Shown here: positions 8,813 through 17,353 of the stretch, in pieces | Position numbering within the stretch: position 1 is the stretch's first letter | Layout of the letters: the number at the start of each line of letters is the position of its first letter | Assembly: GCA_016711605.1 (NCBI GenBank) | Contig: JADJSS010000014.1 | Span: 62,001 to 126,000, forward strand | Direction of reading: 5' to 3' | DNA: 64,000 nucleotides | Source: Saprospirales bacterium | GTDB taxonomy: Bacteria > Bacteroidota > Bacteroidia > Chitinophagales > JADIYW01 | Translations under genes and position numbers: made by a program | Notes under the pieces: generated by a model | Told to the model about the DNA's origin: nothing | Database searches by the model: none | The model's input: only the letters and a program-made list of their open reading frames with translations

Positions 8813-9778
8813 TTACAATAGATTAGAAATGATATGTTCAATAGAAACATTTTCAGCTTCTGCTTTAAAATTGCGAATAATACGATGACGCAAGATTGGC
8901 AATGCTACAGCTTGCACATCTTCAATATCTGGTGAAAACTTTCCATTGATAGCTGCGTGTCCTTTGGCTGCCAATACCAATGCCTGCGATGCACGCGGAC
9001 CAGCGCCCCAACTTACGAAATCATTAATTATTTTTACTGCTTTTGAAGTATTTGGACGCGTTGAAGAAACTAATTTCACTGCATATTCAATTACATTATC
9101 TGCAATTGGCATTCTTCGAATTAAGTGTTGATAGGCAATTATTTCTTTGCCATTAATTATTTTATTTACAACCTGACTACTGTCTGTTGTTGTAGATTTT
9201 ACTACTTGTAATTCTTCTTCATACGTTGGATAATCCAACACAATATTGAACATAAATCGGTCAAGTTGTGCTTCAGGCAAAGGATAGGTTCCTTCTTGTT
9301 CAATTGGATTTTGAGTAGCTAGTACAAAAAATGGCAATTCTAATTTATGTACAGAACCAGCAGCAGTTACTTGACGTTCTTGCATGGCTTCCAATAAAGC
9401 TGATTGAGTTTTTGGTGGTGTTCTGTTGATTTCATCAGCCAAAATAATATTGGCAAAAATTGGTCCTCTGTTAAATTGAAATTGTCGATTTTCATTTAAT
9501 ATTTCTGCGCCAATAATATCTGATGGCATCAAATCTGGTGTAAATTGAATACGTTTAAAATTTAAATCTAAAACTTCGGAAACTGTTTTAACCAATAATG
9601 TTTTTGCCAAACCAGGAACGCCAACTAGTAAACTGTGACTATCGCAAAAAATAGACAATAAAACATACTTAATAACTTCGTCTTGACCAACAATTACTTT
9701 ATTAACTTCTTTCTTTAATTGTTGATACGAAGCACTTAATTTGTTTATTCCATCGACGTCATCAGAAAATGAATGCAT
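8813..9778 (-). CDS. MoxR-family AAA+ ATPase
   Basis: The 321-residue protein has Walker A GVPGLAKT at 53-60, Walker B IILADEIN near 110, the MoxR signature RTPPKTQSALLEAMQE, sensor 1 (FFVLATQNP(I)EQEG) and the lid domain with GPRAS. MoxR ATPases act as chaperones that insert metal cofactors or mature envelope complexes, usually beside von Willebrand (VWA) proteins. No VWA gene is next to it here. Instead it starts 3 bases after a SurA-like isomerase gene, an arrangement suggesting co-translation with envelope-folding factors. Confidence 0.93.
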   Translation of the reverse strand: MHSFSDDVDGINKLSASYQQLKKEVNKVIVGQDEVIKYVLLSIFCDSHSLLVGVPGLAKTLLVKTVSEVLDLNFKRIQFTPDLMPSDIIGAEILNENRQFQFNRGPIFANIILADEINRTPPKTQSALLEAMQERQVTAAGSVHKLELPFFVLATQNPIEQEGTYPLPEAQLDRFMFNIVLDYPTYEEELQVVKSTTTDSSQVVNKIINGKEIIAYQHLIRRMPIADNVIEYAVKLVSSTRPNTSKAVKIINDFVSWGAGPRASQALVLAAKGHAAINGKFSPDIEDVQAVALPILRHRIIRNFKAEAENVSIEHIISNLL

Positions 9779-9781
9779 GAT

Positions 9782-11122
9782 TTATTGATTGAGATTAAGC
9801 TTAATAATTTCTGGACATTGTTTGTATTCGTCCGTTACCATAAGGTATGTTTTCTTTAAATTTTTATCGAACCATTTTTGCAATACTTCTTCTTCTTTAT
9901 CAGCACGAGCCGCATTTTGCATTTTATCGTAATCTACTTTTATATCTGCAATATGAGCATCTGTTCTTGATACTAATTTCACAATTCTGAATGCTGGTGT
10001 GCCATCTTCTGCCTGGTACATGATGGAAGGTGTTATAGCATCTATTTTTAAGGTATCAACCAATAAAAATAAACTTGGGTCTATTTTGTTAACTTCTAAC
10101 AATGTAGAACCTGTTTCATTGTTTAATAAAGAACCACCAACATTTTTAGATTGTTCATCTTGCGAAAAATCTTTTACTGCTTTTAAAAATGTGATTTTAT
10201 CTTTTAAAATATCTTCACGAACTGAATCTAATTTCATGCGTGCATATTCTGCATCTTTAGATGTTGTTTGAGGTCGAATTAAAATATGTTGAACTTGAAT
10301 ATTATCACCGCGACGTTCTACCATTTTAATAATATGAAATCCAAAAGGTGTTTCTACAATATCACTTATTTCACCAGCTTTCAATTTATAAGCTGCACCT
10401 TCAAATTCACGCACAAAAGTACCACGAGGCACCATTTCCAGCAAACCACCATTTTGTGCAGACGAAATATCTTCAGAATATAAATTAGCCAATAATTCAA
10501 AACTTTCACCAGCTTTCAATCGTTCTGCAATACCTTTAACTTTCTCTGAAGCTGCTTTACGTTGTTCATCTGAAACTTTTGGTTTCATTACAATTTGCTG
10601 CAATTCTATAGTTGCATTAAAATAGGGCAAACTATCTTTCTTCAATTTTTCAAAATATGCTTTAACTTCTGATGGTGTAACTTTAGTTTCACCAGTAATC
10701 TTATTTCGCATTCTTGCCGATAACATTTGCTCGCGAATATCATCTCGATAATCATCTTTAATTTGCTCTACTGTTTTATGATAATATTCTTCAAATGCTT
10801 CTTTTGAACCAGCAACTCCAATAAAATAGTTCACTTTTCTGGTCAACTCGTCTTCTACTTCTTCATACGCTAAAGGCAAACTATCGCGAATCGCTTGTGT
10901 TGTCAACACTTTATTTATAATCAATTGGTGTAATAATTGACAGCGATTTTGTTGTTCATCTTCACCACGAAGATTTAATAAATCGAGTTGATTTTCTATG
11001 TCTGAACGTAAAATAATTTTATCGTTTACAATCGCATCAATTTTATCTAGTAAAATATTTTCTGCTTTTACAGCAAAATTTGCAACGAATAAAAAGAATA
11101 AAAGAGAAATTAATCTATGCAT
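9782..11122 (-). CDS. SurA-like periplasmic peptidyl-prolyl isomerase
   Basis: The 446-residue protein has a signal peptide (MHRLISLLFFLFVANFAVKA), a SurA-type helical N-domain (about 21-165; the segment IDAIVNDKIILRSDIENQ is diagnostic) and two parvulin domains (about 170-268 and 275-375). Typical parvulin words are ELQQIVMKP, GGLLEMVPRG, FGFHIIKM and QHILIRP. SurA proteins carry unfolded barrels to the BAM complex. It is followed 3 bases later by moxR. Length agrees with Bacteroidota SurA-like proteins. Confidence 0.9.
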   Translation of the reverse strand: MHRLISLLFFLFVANFAVKAENILLDKIDAIVNDKIILRSDIENQLDLLNLRGEDEQQNRCQLLHQLIINKVLTTQAIRDSLPLAYEEVEDELTRKVNYFIGVAGSKEAFEEYYHKTVEQIKDDYRDDIREQMLSARMRNKITGETKVTPSEVKAYFEKLKKDSLPYFNATIELQQIVMKPKVSDEQRKAASEKVKGIAERLKAGESFELLANLYSEDISSAQNGGLLEMVPRGTFVREFEGAAYKLKAGEISDIVETPFGFHIIKMVERRGDNIQVQHILIRPQTTSKDAEYARMKLDSVREDILKDKITFLKAVKDFSQDEQSKNVGGSLLNNETGSTLLEVNKIDPSLFLLVDTLKIDAITPSIMYQAEDGTPAFRIVKLVSRTDAHIADIKVDYDKMQNAARADKEEEVLQKWFDKNLKKTYLMVTDEYKQCPEIIKLNLNQ

Positions 11123-11224
11123 TTTAGTATTTGAATGGCAAATGTACGAAAATGAACATTAGTTTAACATGAAATTTTACGTTATTTGGCGTGATTGTTA
11201 GTAAGTTAAGTTTTTTTAACGCTA

Positions 11225-11259
11225 TATACCTTGAAGGTTTTAGAAACCTTCAAGGTATA
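11225..11259. repeat. CCTTGAAGG palindromic repeat
   Basis: Perfect 16-bp arms TATACCTTGAAGGTTT (11225-11240) and AAACCTTCAAGGTATA (11244-11259) around TAG. It sits 8 bases past the stop of the upstream isomerase gene, so it may terminate or stabilise that transcript. A second member with the same core lies at 14898-14928. Confidence 0.85.
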
Positions 11260-11267
11260 ACGAAATG

Positions 11268-13196
11268 CTATTTTTTCACCAAACTTTCGAAAACATCTTT
11301 ATTTATACTAATTGGATATTTTTTCTTCAAATCATCTAACCATTTTTTTTCTAAAAAATCTTGATAAGCAGCTACCACATAACCGCGACATTCTTCAAAT
11401 ACGCGAGGTTTTGCTGGCAAAATATGGTAAAGCTGTGAAATCACAATCTTATTATTAGCAGATAAAGTTGGCTCCATAACATATTCTGTTGCCAGATTCA
11501 CTTTATTTTTGCCTTCTTCAACAACTTCTGAGTTAATTTTTGGTTCAGCAATTCCTGCAGTTTTCATTTTAGCAGCCAACATGTCATCTGTTATGCTTTT
11601 ATCTGTTTTTAATATTTTAGCAACAGACCTTGCTTGTTTTATATTATCAAATGTAATAGTTCGTAAAGTGCCACGTTTTTTTAAATCAAAATCTTGTTTG
11701 TGTGTATTGTAATAAGCCAACAAACCAACAGTATCATCTGATGCCTTATTCCAAATATTTTTTTCAGATAAGGTAAAAATCATAATGCCATTTTTATATT
11801 CTTCCATCAAGGAAATAAATTCTGGATTATTTTGTTTGATGTCATTTTTAAAGAAATCCAAAATAAATTGCTGTGTCGTATTTTTTATCAAAGCATCGTT
11901 TCTATCCATTCCATTTCTTGCCATAACAGAATAGTACGTTTCCTGTATTTTTTTACCATAATCGTTTTCATTAAAAACGGTTTTTCCTATTTGCAATAAA
12001 GTATTAGGTTTAATAGTGTCTCTATATGCAAACGGTGAAACATTTGCCAATGCAACAATGCGTTGTTTAAATGAAGGTAAGTATTGTTTATTTTCTGTAA
12101 CATTATATTTTGCTGCTAATTTATCTACGTATTTATCTAATGAATACAAAAACTGAGGTGTACTTGGTAATTTTGACTTCAAACTTGGTGTTGCTTCATC
12201 AAATGTTAGTGATTTTGCAGTTTCTAATCTCTTGATTATGTACATCGCAGCACTTGTTTTTATTGGCGTTGACACTTCACCATCTTTTAGTGCATAAGCT
12301 GTTTCTTCAAAAATTTTGGTGTATGTATTTATGCCAAACCAATCTAATTGACCTTTATTACTTTTAGAAAAATCATCTTCGCTGTATTGTTCTACCAATT
12401 TTTCAAATGATTCACCATTTTTTAATTTCGAGTAAACTAATTGCATGGTATCATCTATCATTTTTTTGGAAGCATCAGATAAATCAGCAATCGAATAATA
12501 TCTTTTAATAATGGCAACTTTTAATTTTGGTCTGGCAGCACGTGATTCATTTAATTTTATGATATGCAAACCTAAACGTGTTTGTATAATTTCTGAAAAA
12601 TCGCCAGCTTTCATCGAATATGCAGCATCTTCAATTTCTGGTAATGCAATTTGATAACTATTAAACCAACCCAAATTTCCACCTTTATTCATTGTATTTT
12701 TATCATCAGAGAATTTTGCTACTTCAGTAAAATCCATTCCTGATTTTAATTTTTGTTGCAATGATTGCATTTTTACCATTGCTTCTTTTTCATTAATTTC
12801 CTTAAATGAAATATAGATATGACTCAGGTTTACATCAATTTTACTACGTTCGTATTCTTGTTTTATCAGTTTATCTGCTATTTCCTTATCTAAATAAGAA
12901 TCCAATAATTGTGTTTCATACGTTTTTAATTCTTCTTTAAATCTATCATTTTTATCTAATCCTTGCGACAAAGCTTCTTTCACTTTTAAGCGAAAATTGA
13001 CATACAAATTCAAATAATCATCTAAAGATTTTCTACTGTAATCTGCTTTATTGTTGAAATTATTCTTTTTATAAATATTCTCAAATTCAGATTTTTTAAC
13101 TTTTGTTTCACCAACCGTAAACAACACATCGTCTTGCGCATGTGTATTTGAAAATATTAAAAATGATGCAATAACTAAAAGTAGAGTTTTTGGCAT
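11268..13196 (-). CDS. Large parvulin-type peptidyl-prolyl isomerase
   Basis: About 642 residues from the ATG at 13196; an upstream in-frame TTG at 13214 is possible. The ATG gives a clean signal peptide (MPKTLLLVIASFLIFSNTHA). The mature protein has a helical N-region and two recognisable parvulin domains (about 125-225 with NLGWFNS and LGLHIIKL, and 230-330 with KGQLDWFG and AAMYIIKR). A long degenerate C-terminal part follows. It is probably a periplasmic foldase or chaperone for outer-membrane proteins. It precedes the SurA-like and MoxR genes on the same strand, separated by 145 bases carrying a palindrome. Confidence 0.88.
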   Translation of the reverse strand: MPKTLLLVIASFLIFSNTHAQDDVLFTVGETKVKKSEFENIYKKNNFNNKADYSRKSLDDYLNLYVNFRLKVKEALSQGLDKNDRFKEELKTYETQLLDSYLDKEIADKLIKQEYERSKIDVNLSHIYISFKEINEKEAMVKMQSLQQKLKSGMDFTEVAKFSDDKNTMNKGGNLGWFNSYQIALPEIEDAAYSMKAGDFSEIIQTRLGLHIIKLNESRAARPKLKVAIIKRYYSIADLSDASKKMIDDTMQLVYSKLKNGESFEKLVEQYSEDDFSKSNKGQLDWFGINTYTKIFEETAYALKDGEVSTPIKTSAAMYIIKRLETAKSLTFDEATPSLKSKLPSTPQFLYSLDKYVDKLAAKYNVTENKQYLPSFKQRIVALANVSPFAYRDTIKPNTLLQIGKTVFNENDYGKKIQETYYSVMARNGMDRNDALIKNTTQQFILDFFKNDIKQNNPEFISLMEEYKNGIMIFTLSEKNIWNKASDDTVGLLAYYNTHKQDFDLKKRGTLRTITFDNIKQARSVAKILKTDKSITDDMLAAKMKTAGIAEPKINSEVVEEGKNKVNLATEYVMEPTLSANNKIVISQLYHILPAKPRVFEECRGYVVAAYQDFLEKKWLDDLKKKYPISINKDVFESLVKK

Positions 13197-13290
13197 AAGA
13201 TACGTTTTATACAAATTTATTGATTTTTATGTTAGTTTGATAGATAAACTATTTATTTAGTTAATTTTAACAACATTTTAGAAATACAAA

Positions 13291-13318
13291 TTCACGCAAA
13301 GGCGCAAAGTACGCAAAG
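13291..13318. repeat. CGCAAAG short tandem motif
   Basis: Three near copies of ACGCAAAG (CACGCAAAG, GCGCAAAG, ACGCAAAG) in tandem. This word is often seen between genes in Bacteroidota genomes (from general knowledge). It lies in the divergent gap between the large isomerase gene and rlmD. Confidence 0.55.
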
Positions 13319-13331
13319 AAAAATTTAAAAG

Positions 13332-13385
13332 CCAAGGTTCGAGTCACACGAAACATTTTGAACGTTCGTGAAAAACAAACCTTGG
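13332..13385. repeat. Two-step hairpin in the rlmD upstream region
   Basis: Outer arms CCAAGGTT (13332-13339) and AACCTTGG (13378-13385) enclose inner arms CACGAA (13347-13352) and TTCGTG (13365-13370), giving an interrupted cruciform-like hairpin. It lies about 54 bases before the rlmD start and could be part of its leader or a dispersed palindrome. No run of T follows. Confidence 0.6.
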
Positions 13386-13438
13386 TGCAGAGAAAAATGA
13401 TACTAAAATAAATTAATTAAAAACATACATTTTATTTC

Positions 13439-14851
13439 ATGAGAAAAAAACACAGAAAAGAATATCCGATTTTAGAAAACGTTGAAATTATTGATATTGC
13501 TGCAGAAGGCAAAGGTTTGGCTCGCGTAGATAATTTTGTGGTGTTTGTTGACAAGGCAATTCCTGGTGATATTGTAAACGCAAAAATAAACCAAAAAAAG
13601 AAAGATTACGCGCACGCAGAAATTAATGCAATTATAAAAAAATCAGACAAAAGAACCGAGCCATTTTGCGAGCATTTTGGCACTTGTGGTGGTTGCAAAT
13701 GGCAACATGTTGATTACAAATTTCAATTAGCATTTAAACAACAAATAGTTGAAGATGCATTTAAAAGAATTGGTAAAATTGAATTAAATAATTGCATGCC
13801 TATTTTAGGTTGCGAAGAAACTAGTTATTACAGAAATAAATTAGAATTTACTTTTTCGGATAGAGTTTGGTTAACGCGCGAACAAATTGATAGTGGTGAA
13901 ATCTTTGATAAAAATGCATTAGGATTTCATGCTGCTGGAAGTTTTTCGAGTGTGTTGCAAATAAACAACTGTTTTTTGCAAGATGAAAAAGTAAATGTCA
14001 TCAGAAACGCAGTTTATAATTTTTGTATCGAACATCAATATTCGTTTTACAATTTAAAATATCACGAAGGTTTAATGCGTAATTTAATTTTCAGAAATAC
14101 TACGCTAAACGAATGGATGGTGACGGTTTGTTTTGCAGAAAATGATATGGATAAAATTATGTCGTTGATGAATTTTATTAAAGATAATTTTTCATACATC
14201 ACATCATTAAATTATATCATTAATGAGAAAAAAAATGACACTATTTACGACCAAGATGTAATTACATTTAATGGCAATAATCATATTATTGAGCAACTTG
14301 AAAATGTAAAATATAAAATCAGTCCGAAATCATTTTTCCAAACCAACAGCAAACAAGCAAAACGCTTGTATGATATTGTAAAAGATTTTGGAAATTTTAC
14401 CAAAGATGAAATTGTGTATGATTTGTATTGTGGCACTGGAAGCATTGCATTATATGTAGCAAATGACTGCAAAAAAGTGGTTGGTATTGAACAGATTCCA
14501 GATGCAATTATTGATGCGAATTACAATGCTGAATTAAATAAAATTGATAATTGCATTTTTCATGCAGGCACTTGCGAAGATATTTTGAAAGTAGAATTTA
14601 TTGAACAATACGAAATGCCAGACACGGTGATTGTAGATCCACCACGTGCTGGTTTGCATGAAAAAGTGGTAAACGTTTTACTGCAAGCTGCACCGAAAAA
14701 AATTGTGTATGTTAGTTGCAATCCAGCTACGCAAGCGCGCGATGTATTGTTATTTTCAGAAAAATATAAAGTTACGAAATGCCAACCTGTTGATATGTTT
14801 CCACATACATTTCATATTGAGAATGTGGTATTGCTGGAATTGATAAATTAA
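13439..14851 (+). CDS. rlmD: 23S rRNA (uracil-C5)-methyltransferase, RlmD/RumA family
   Basis: The 470-residue protein has an N-terminal TRAM domain (about 5-65, EGKGLARVDNFVVFVDKAIPG). An iron-sulfur site follows, C-x5-C-x2-C (CEHFGTCGGC), plus a later Cys in NNCFLQ. The methyltransferase core has DLYCGTGSIALY, the VDPPRAGLHEKV loop and the catalytic Cys in YVSCNPATQARD. It methylates U at C5 in 23S rRNA using SAM; RlmD versus RlmCD specificity cannot be settled by eye. Monocistronic, divergent from the isomerase genes, and followed by two palindromes. Confidence 0.93.
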   Translation: MRKKHRKEYPILENVEIIDIAAEGKGLARVDNFVVFVDKAIPGDIVNAKINQKKKDYAHAEINAIIKKSDKRTEPFCEHFGTCGGCKWQHVDYKFQLAFKQQIVEDAFKRIGKIELNNCMPILGCEETSYYRNKLEFTFSDRVWLTREQIDSGEIFDKNALGFHAAGSFSSVLQINNCFLQDEKVNVIRNAVYNFCIEHQYSFYNLKYHEGLMRNLIFRNTTLNEWMVTVCFAENDMDKIMSLMNFIKDNFSYITSLNYIINEKKNDTIYDQDVITFNGNNHIIEQLENVKYKISPKSFFQTNSKQAKRLYDIVKDFGNFTKDEIVYDLYCGTGSIALYVANDCKKVVGIEQIPDAIIDANYNAELNKIDNCIFHAGTCEDILKVEFIEQYEMPDTVIVDPPRAGLHEKVVNVLLQAAPKKIVYVSCNPATQARDVLLFSEKYKVTKCQPVDMFPHTFHIENVVLLELIN

Positions 14852-14853
14852 AA

Positions 14854-14890
14854 AAATCTTTTCTAAAGTTTTAAACTTTAGAAAAGATTT
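14854..14890. repeat. TTTCTAAAGTTT palindrome, possible terminator
   Basis: Perfect 18-bp arms AAATCTTTTCTAAAGTTT (14854-14871) and AAACTTTAGAAAAGATTT (14873-14890) with a one-base centre. It starts 3 bases after the rlmD stop and may terminate both convergent genes. A degenerate relative lies at 43838-43882. Confidence 0.8.
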
Positions 14891-14897
14891 AGATGCA

Positions 14898-14928
14898 AAC
14901 CTTCAAGGTTTTAAAAACCTTGAAGGTT
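14898..14928. repeat. CCTTCAAGG palindromic repeat (second copy)
   Basis: Arms AACCTTCAAGGTTTT (14898-14912) and AAAACCTTGAAGGTT (14914-14928). It shares its core with 11225-11259 and lies between convergent rlmD and the patatin-like gene, 8 bases beyond another palindrome. Confidence 0.85.
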
Positions 14929-14938
14929 TTGCACAAAA

Positions 14939-15796
14939 TTATTTCAACATCACTTTCAACTTTTGCAGCATTTGTTGATTGTTTTCTTGTTTAAATGCGT
15001 CTTGAATATCTTGTTTTTCTAATGCAGTTAAATGCCAGCTCATCGATGCTTTTTTTCGTTTTTTAGTTTGATCGTAATTAAAATTCAACACGCTAATATC
15101 TGTCTTACTTGAGTTTTCTAAATACGCTAAACTTACATCTGAATTATAATCTTGCAGCAAAATAAAATTATTTAATATGCTACCTAACGGCGAAAGAAAA
15201 CTGTTCACCATCGATTCTTTTTCTTTATTATCAAACTCACGCAATTTATTATCTACACGAATAGAAATAAAAACCACACCACTAGTACACGAATCAATCC
15301 AATCTTTAAATACACTGTAAAACCTGGTTGAGACAGCCAAACCAGAATTCTCGCGAATGCCTGCATCCATTGCTTTTACAGCAGGTTGCGTTGGCAAATA
15401 AACAGCTGGCATAATATATGGATAGGTTGCATTGGTGCGTAATGCATCAACAAAATTTAAATTTGCTGCACCTTTATTTTTAAAGAAATGATTGTATTCT
15501 ACAGCATCTGTACTTAAATCTTTCAAGTAACCTTTGGTGTTTTGTACATAAGGTTTTATTAAATAAGAAATTGATTGTGGTGAAAAAAACAAGTAGCGTT
15601 GATCATTGATTATAGTTGCAGATAATATCATCATTGGAATCGTAGCTTGTTGTTCTGGTTTTTTATAATCCGTTAGTAATTTATCCATAAAATAGTGCGT
15701 ATTTTCATTCACTTCTTTATTAAACATGTAGCCGCGATCTTTATAATACACTTGATTTTTGTACTCAAACTTTTGTACCGGAAAAAAAGATATCAT
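14939..15796 (-). pseudogene. Patatin-like phospholipase, C-terminal part (split by frameshift)
   Basis: This 285-codon frame continues the patatin-like gene that begins at 17201. It contains the second half of the catalytic dyad, Asp144-Ala-Gly in AVKAMDAGIRENSG, typical of patatins (D-G/A-G). The apparent ATG is internal to the original gene; no ribosome site or new domain start is visible. The break is at a run of seven A (plus strand 15782-15788). Removing one base joins DIFF to PVQKFEYK in one frame. Unless read through by slippage or due to a sequence error, this half is not made with its nucleophile. Confidence 0.75.
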
Positions 15797-17201
15797 TTAA
15801 CGCAATTGAGGTTGTTATACCATTTAGCATGTCATTTCCAACATCTTCCAAATATGATTTATCTAAATAATCTATTGGTTCCTGTTTCTTTTTTCGTACA
15901 TATAATTCTCTAAAATAAGCAGCACCAATCATTCCACCAGAAGCACCAGTTAATAAAAATGTGTGGTCAAATAATTTTGAATTGGTTTGTTTTTGCAATT
16001 CCTGTAATACATGAAACGTCCAATAAGTAGCTTTCAAACCACCACCAGCAGTGTTTATAAAAATCAGTTTTGGTTTTTCTTCTTGATATTTAGTTTTATT
16101 TTTTTTCAACCATAAATCCAATATTTTTTTGGTTTGTATAATATCAGAATTGGTCATTTTCTTAGTTACGGCATCATTCACTGTTTCATTATTATATTCA
16201 ATTGGATTGGTGATATAATTTAAACCATATAAACAATTTTTGTGTATTATAATGTCGTACTTTGATAGTGTATTTATTAAAATAATAAAAGAAATCAGCG
16301 CCATAGTTCTCCAACCGCGAAACCAGAAGGTAATAAAAGAGAAGAAAACAAAAGCAACTGTAAACAATAAAAATATAGATGCACCAGCAGGCAACCGCAG
16401 GTATTTATTTTCCATAAAAAAACCAAAAACAATCATCAGCAGAATTAACAATAGCTGTAAAATAAAGGCATCGCGATGATGTTGGTTCATTACTTTGTCA
16501 ACTAATTTTTTGTCATAAAAATCACCTTTGCGGACTAATTTTATAAAAAAAGGTAAATGCAAAAATGTTTCTACTCGTAATTGTTTTATTTGATTAGATG
16601 TATTATGTTGAAATTTATCGAGTTTTATTTTTTTAAGTAATAATGATTCTTTTGCTGCGTCACTTAATTTATTTATAAACGTTTCTACATTCTGATTAAA
16701 CAACACAAAATATAGCGTTGTTGTTATCATCATCAGTAAATTTCCGAGTAATAAACCTATAATATTCCAAACAATTTCTTTGGTTAACATTAAACTCTCA
16801 ACATGTTGGAATTTTACTATTTGTACAATATATACAACCGTAAAAGCTAAAGGTATTAAACTGTTATTTAAGCAAAATTGAACAAAAGGAAAATTGGTAG
16901 AAGCTAAAAAATCGAATCGAAAACTATTGAGCATATAGGTGGAAATATTCCAAGTCATGATGAATGCAGCCATAGCAAATCCAACTATAAAAAAACTAAG
17001 AAAATTGACATTTGCCAAGTATTCTGGATCTAGCAATAAATAAGGAATTCCGTATGAAGTACCAAATAAATAGAGTACTGAACTGAATAACAATAACCAA
17101 AAAAATAAAAAAAATGGATGCTTTTTGAATTGCAAAAAAACGAGCTGCAAAGGAAAACTGTAAAAAAGATAGTTGGAATATTTTTTGAGTTTATTTTTCA
17201 C
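15765..17201 (-). pseudogene. Membrane patatin-like phospholipase, N-terminal part (split by frameshift)
   Basis: Starts at GTG (17201). Residues 1-320 hold several membrane helices (about 28-50, 70-90, 115-135, 145-170, 245-315). A patatin N-domain follows: oxyanion loop FINTAGGGLKATYW and nucleophile elbow G-A-S421-G-G (419-423). The frame ends 57 residues later at SGTKV, before the catalytic Asp, which is present in the other frame downstream. Full length would be about 755 residues. The intact protein would be an inner-membrane lipid acyl hydrolase. Both halves are otherwise uncorrupted, so the lesion is recent or artefactual. Confidence 0.78.
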
Positions 17202-17245
17202 ACTTTCAAGTTAGTGATTTAAATACATAAATTCAAAAATAAATA

Positions 17246-17339
17246 TCACAGAAATCACTGAGAAATCACTGAGAAAATTAAAAGAGAAAAATTATTTTCT
17301 CAGGGAAACTCTGTGTAAAAACACCGTATTCTCTGTGAA
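17246..17339. repeat. CACAGAG/CTCTGTG inverted spacer
   Basis: Left side has CACAGAAATCACTGAGAAA words, right side has CTCTGTGTAAAAACACC and TTCTCTGTGAAAT, in inverted orientation around an A-rich centre. It occupies nearly the whole gap upstream of the patatin-like gene. Words of this type are scattered between genes in many Bacteroidota (general knowledge). Confidence 0.6.
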
Positions 17340-17353
17340 ATAAATTATCAAAA

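Noticed and set aside
15765..15796. Programmed ribosomal frameshift in the patatin-like gene
   Set aside because: A slippery run exists, but no stimulator hairpin, upstream Shine-Dalgarno-like element or related example was found; a sequence error is more likely.
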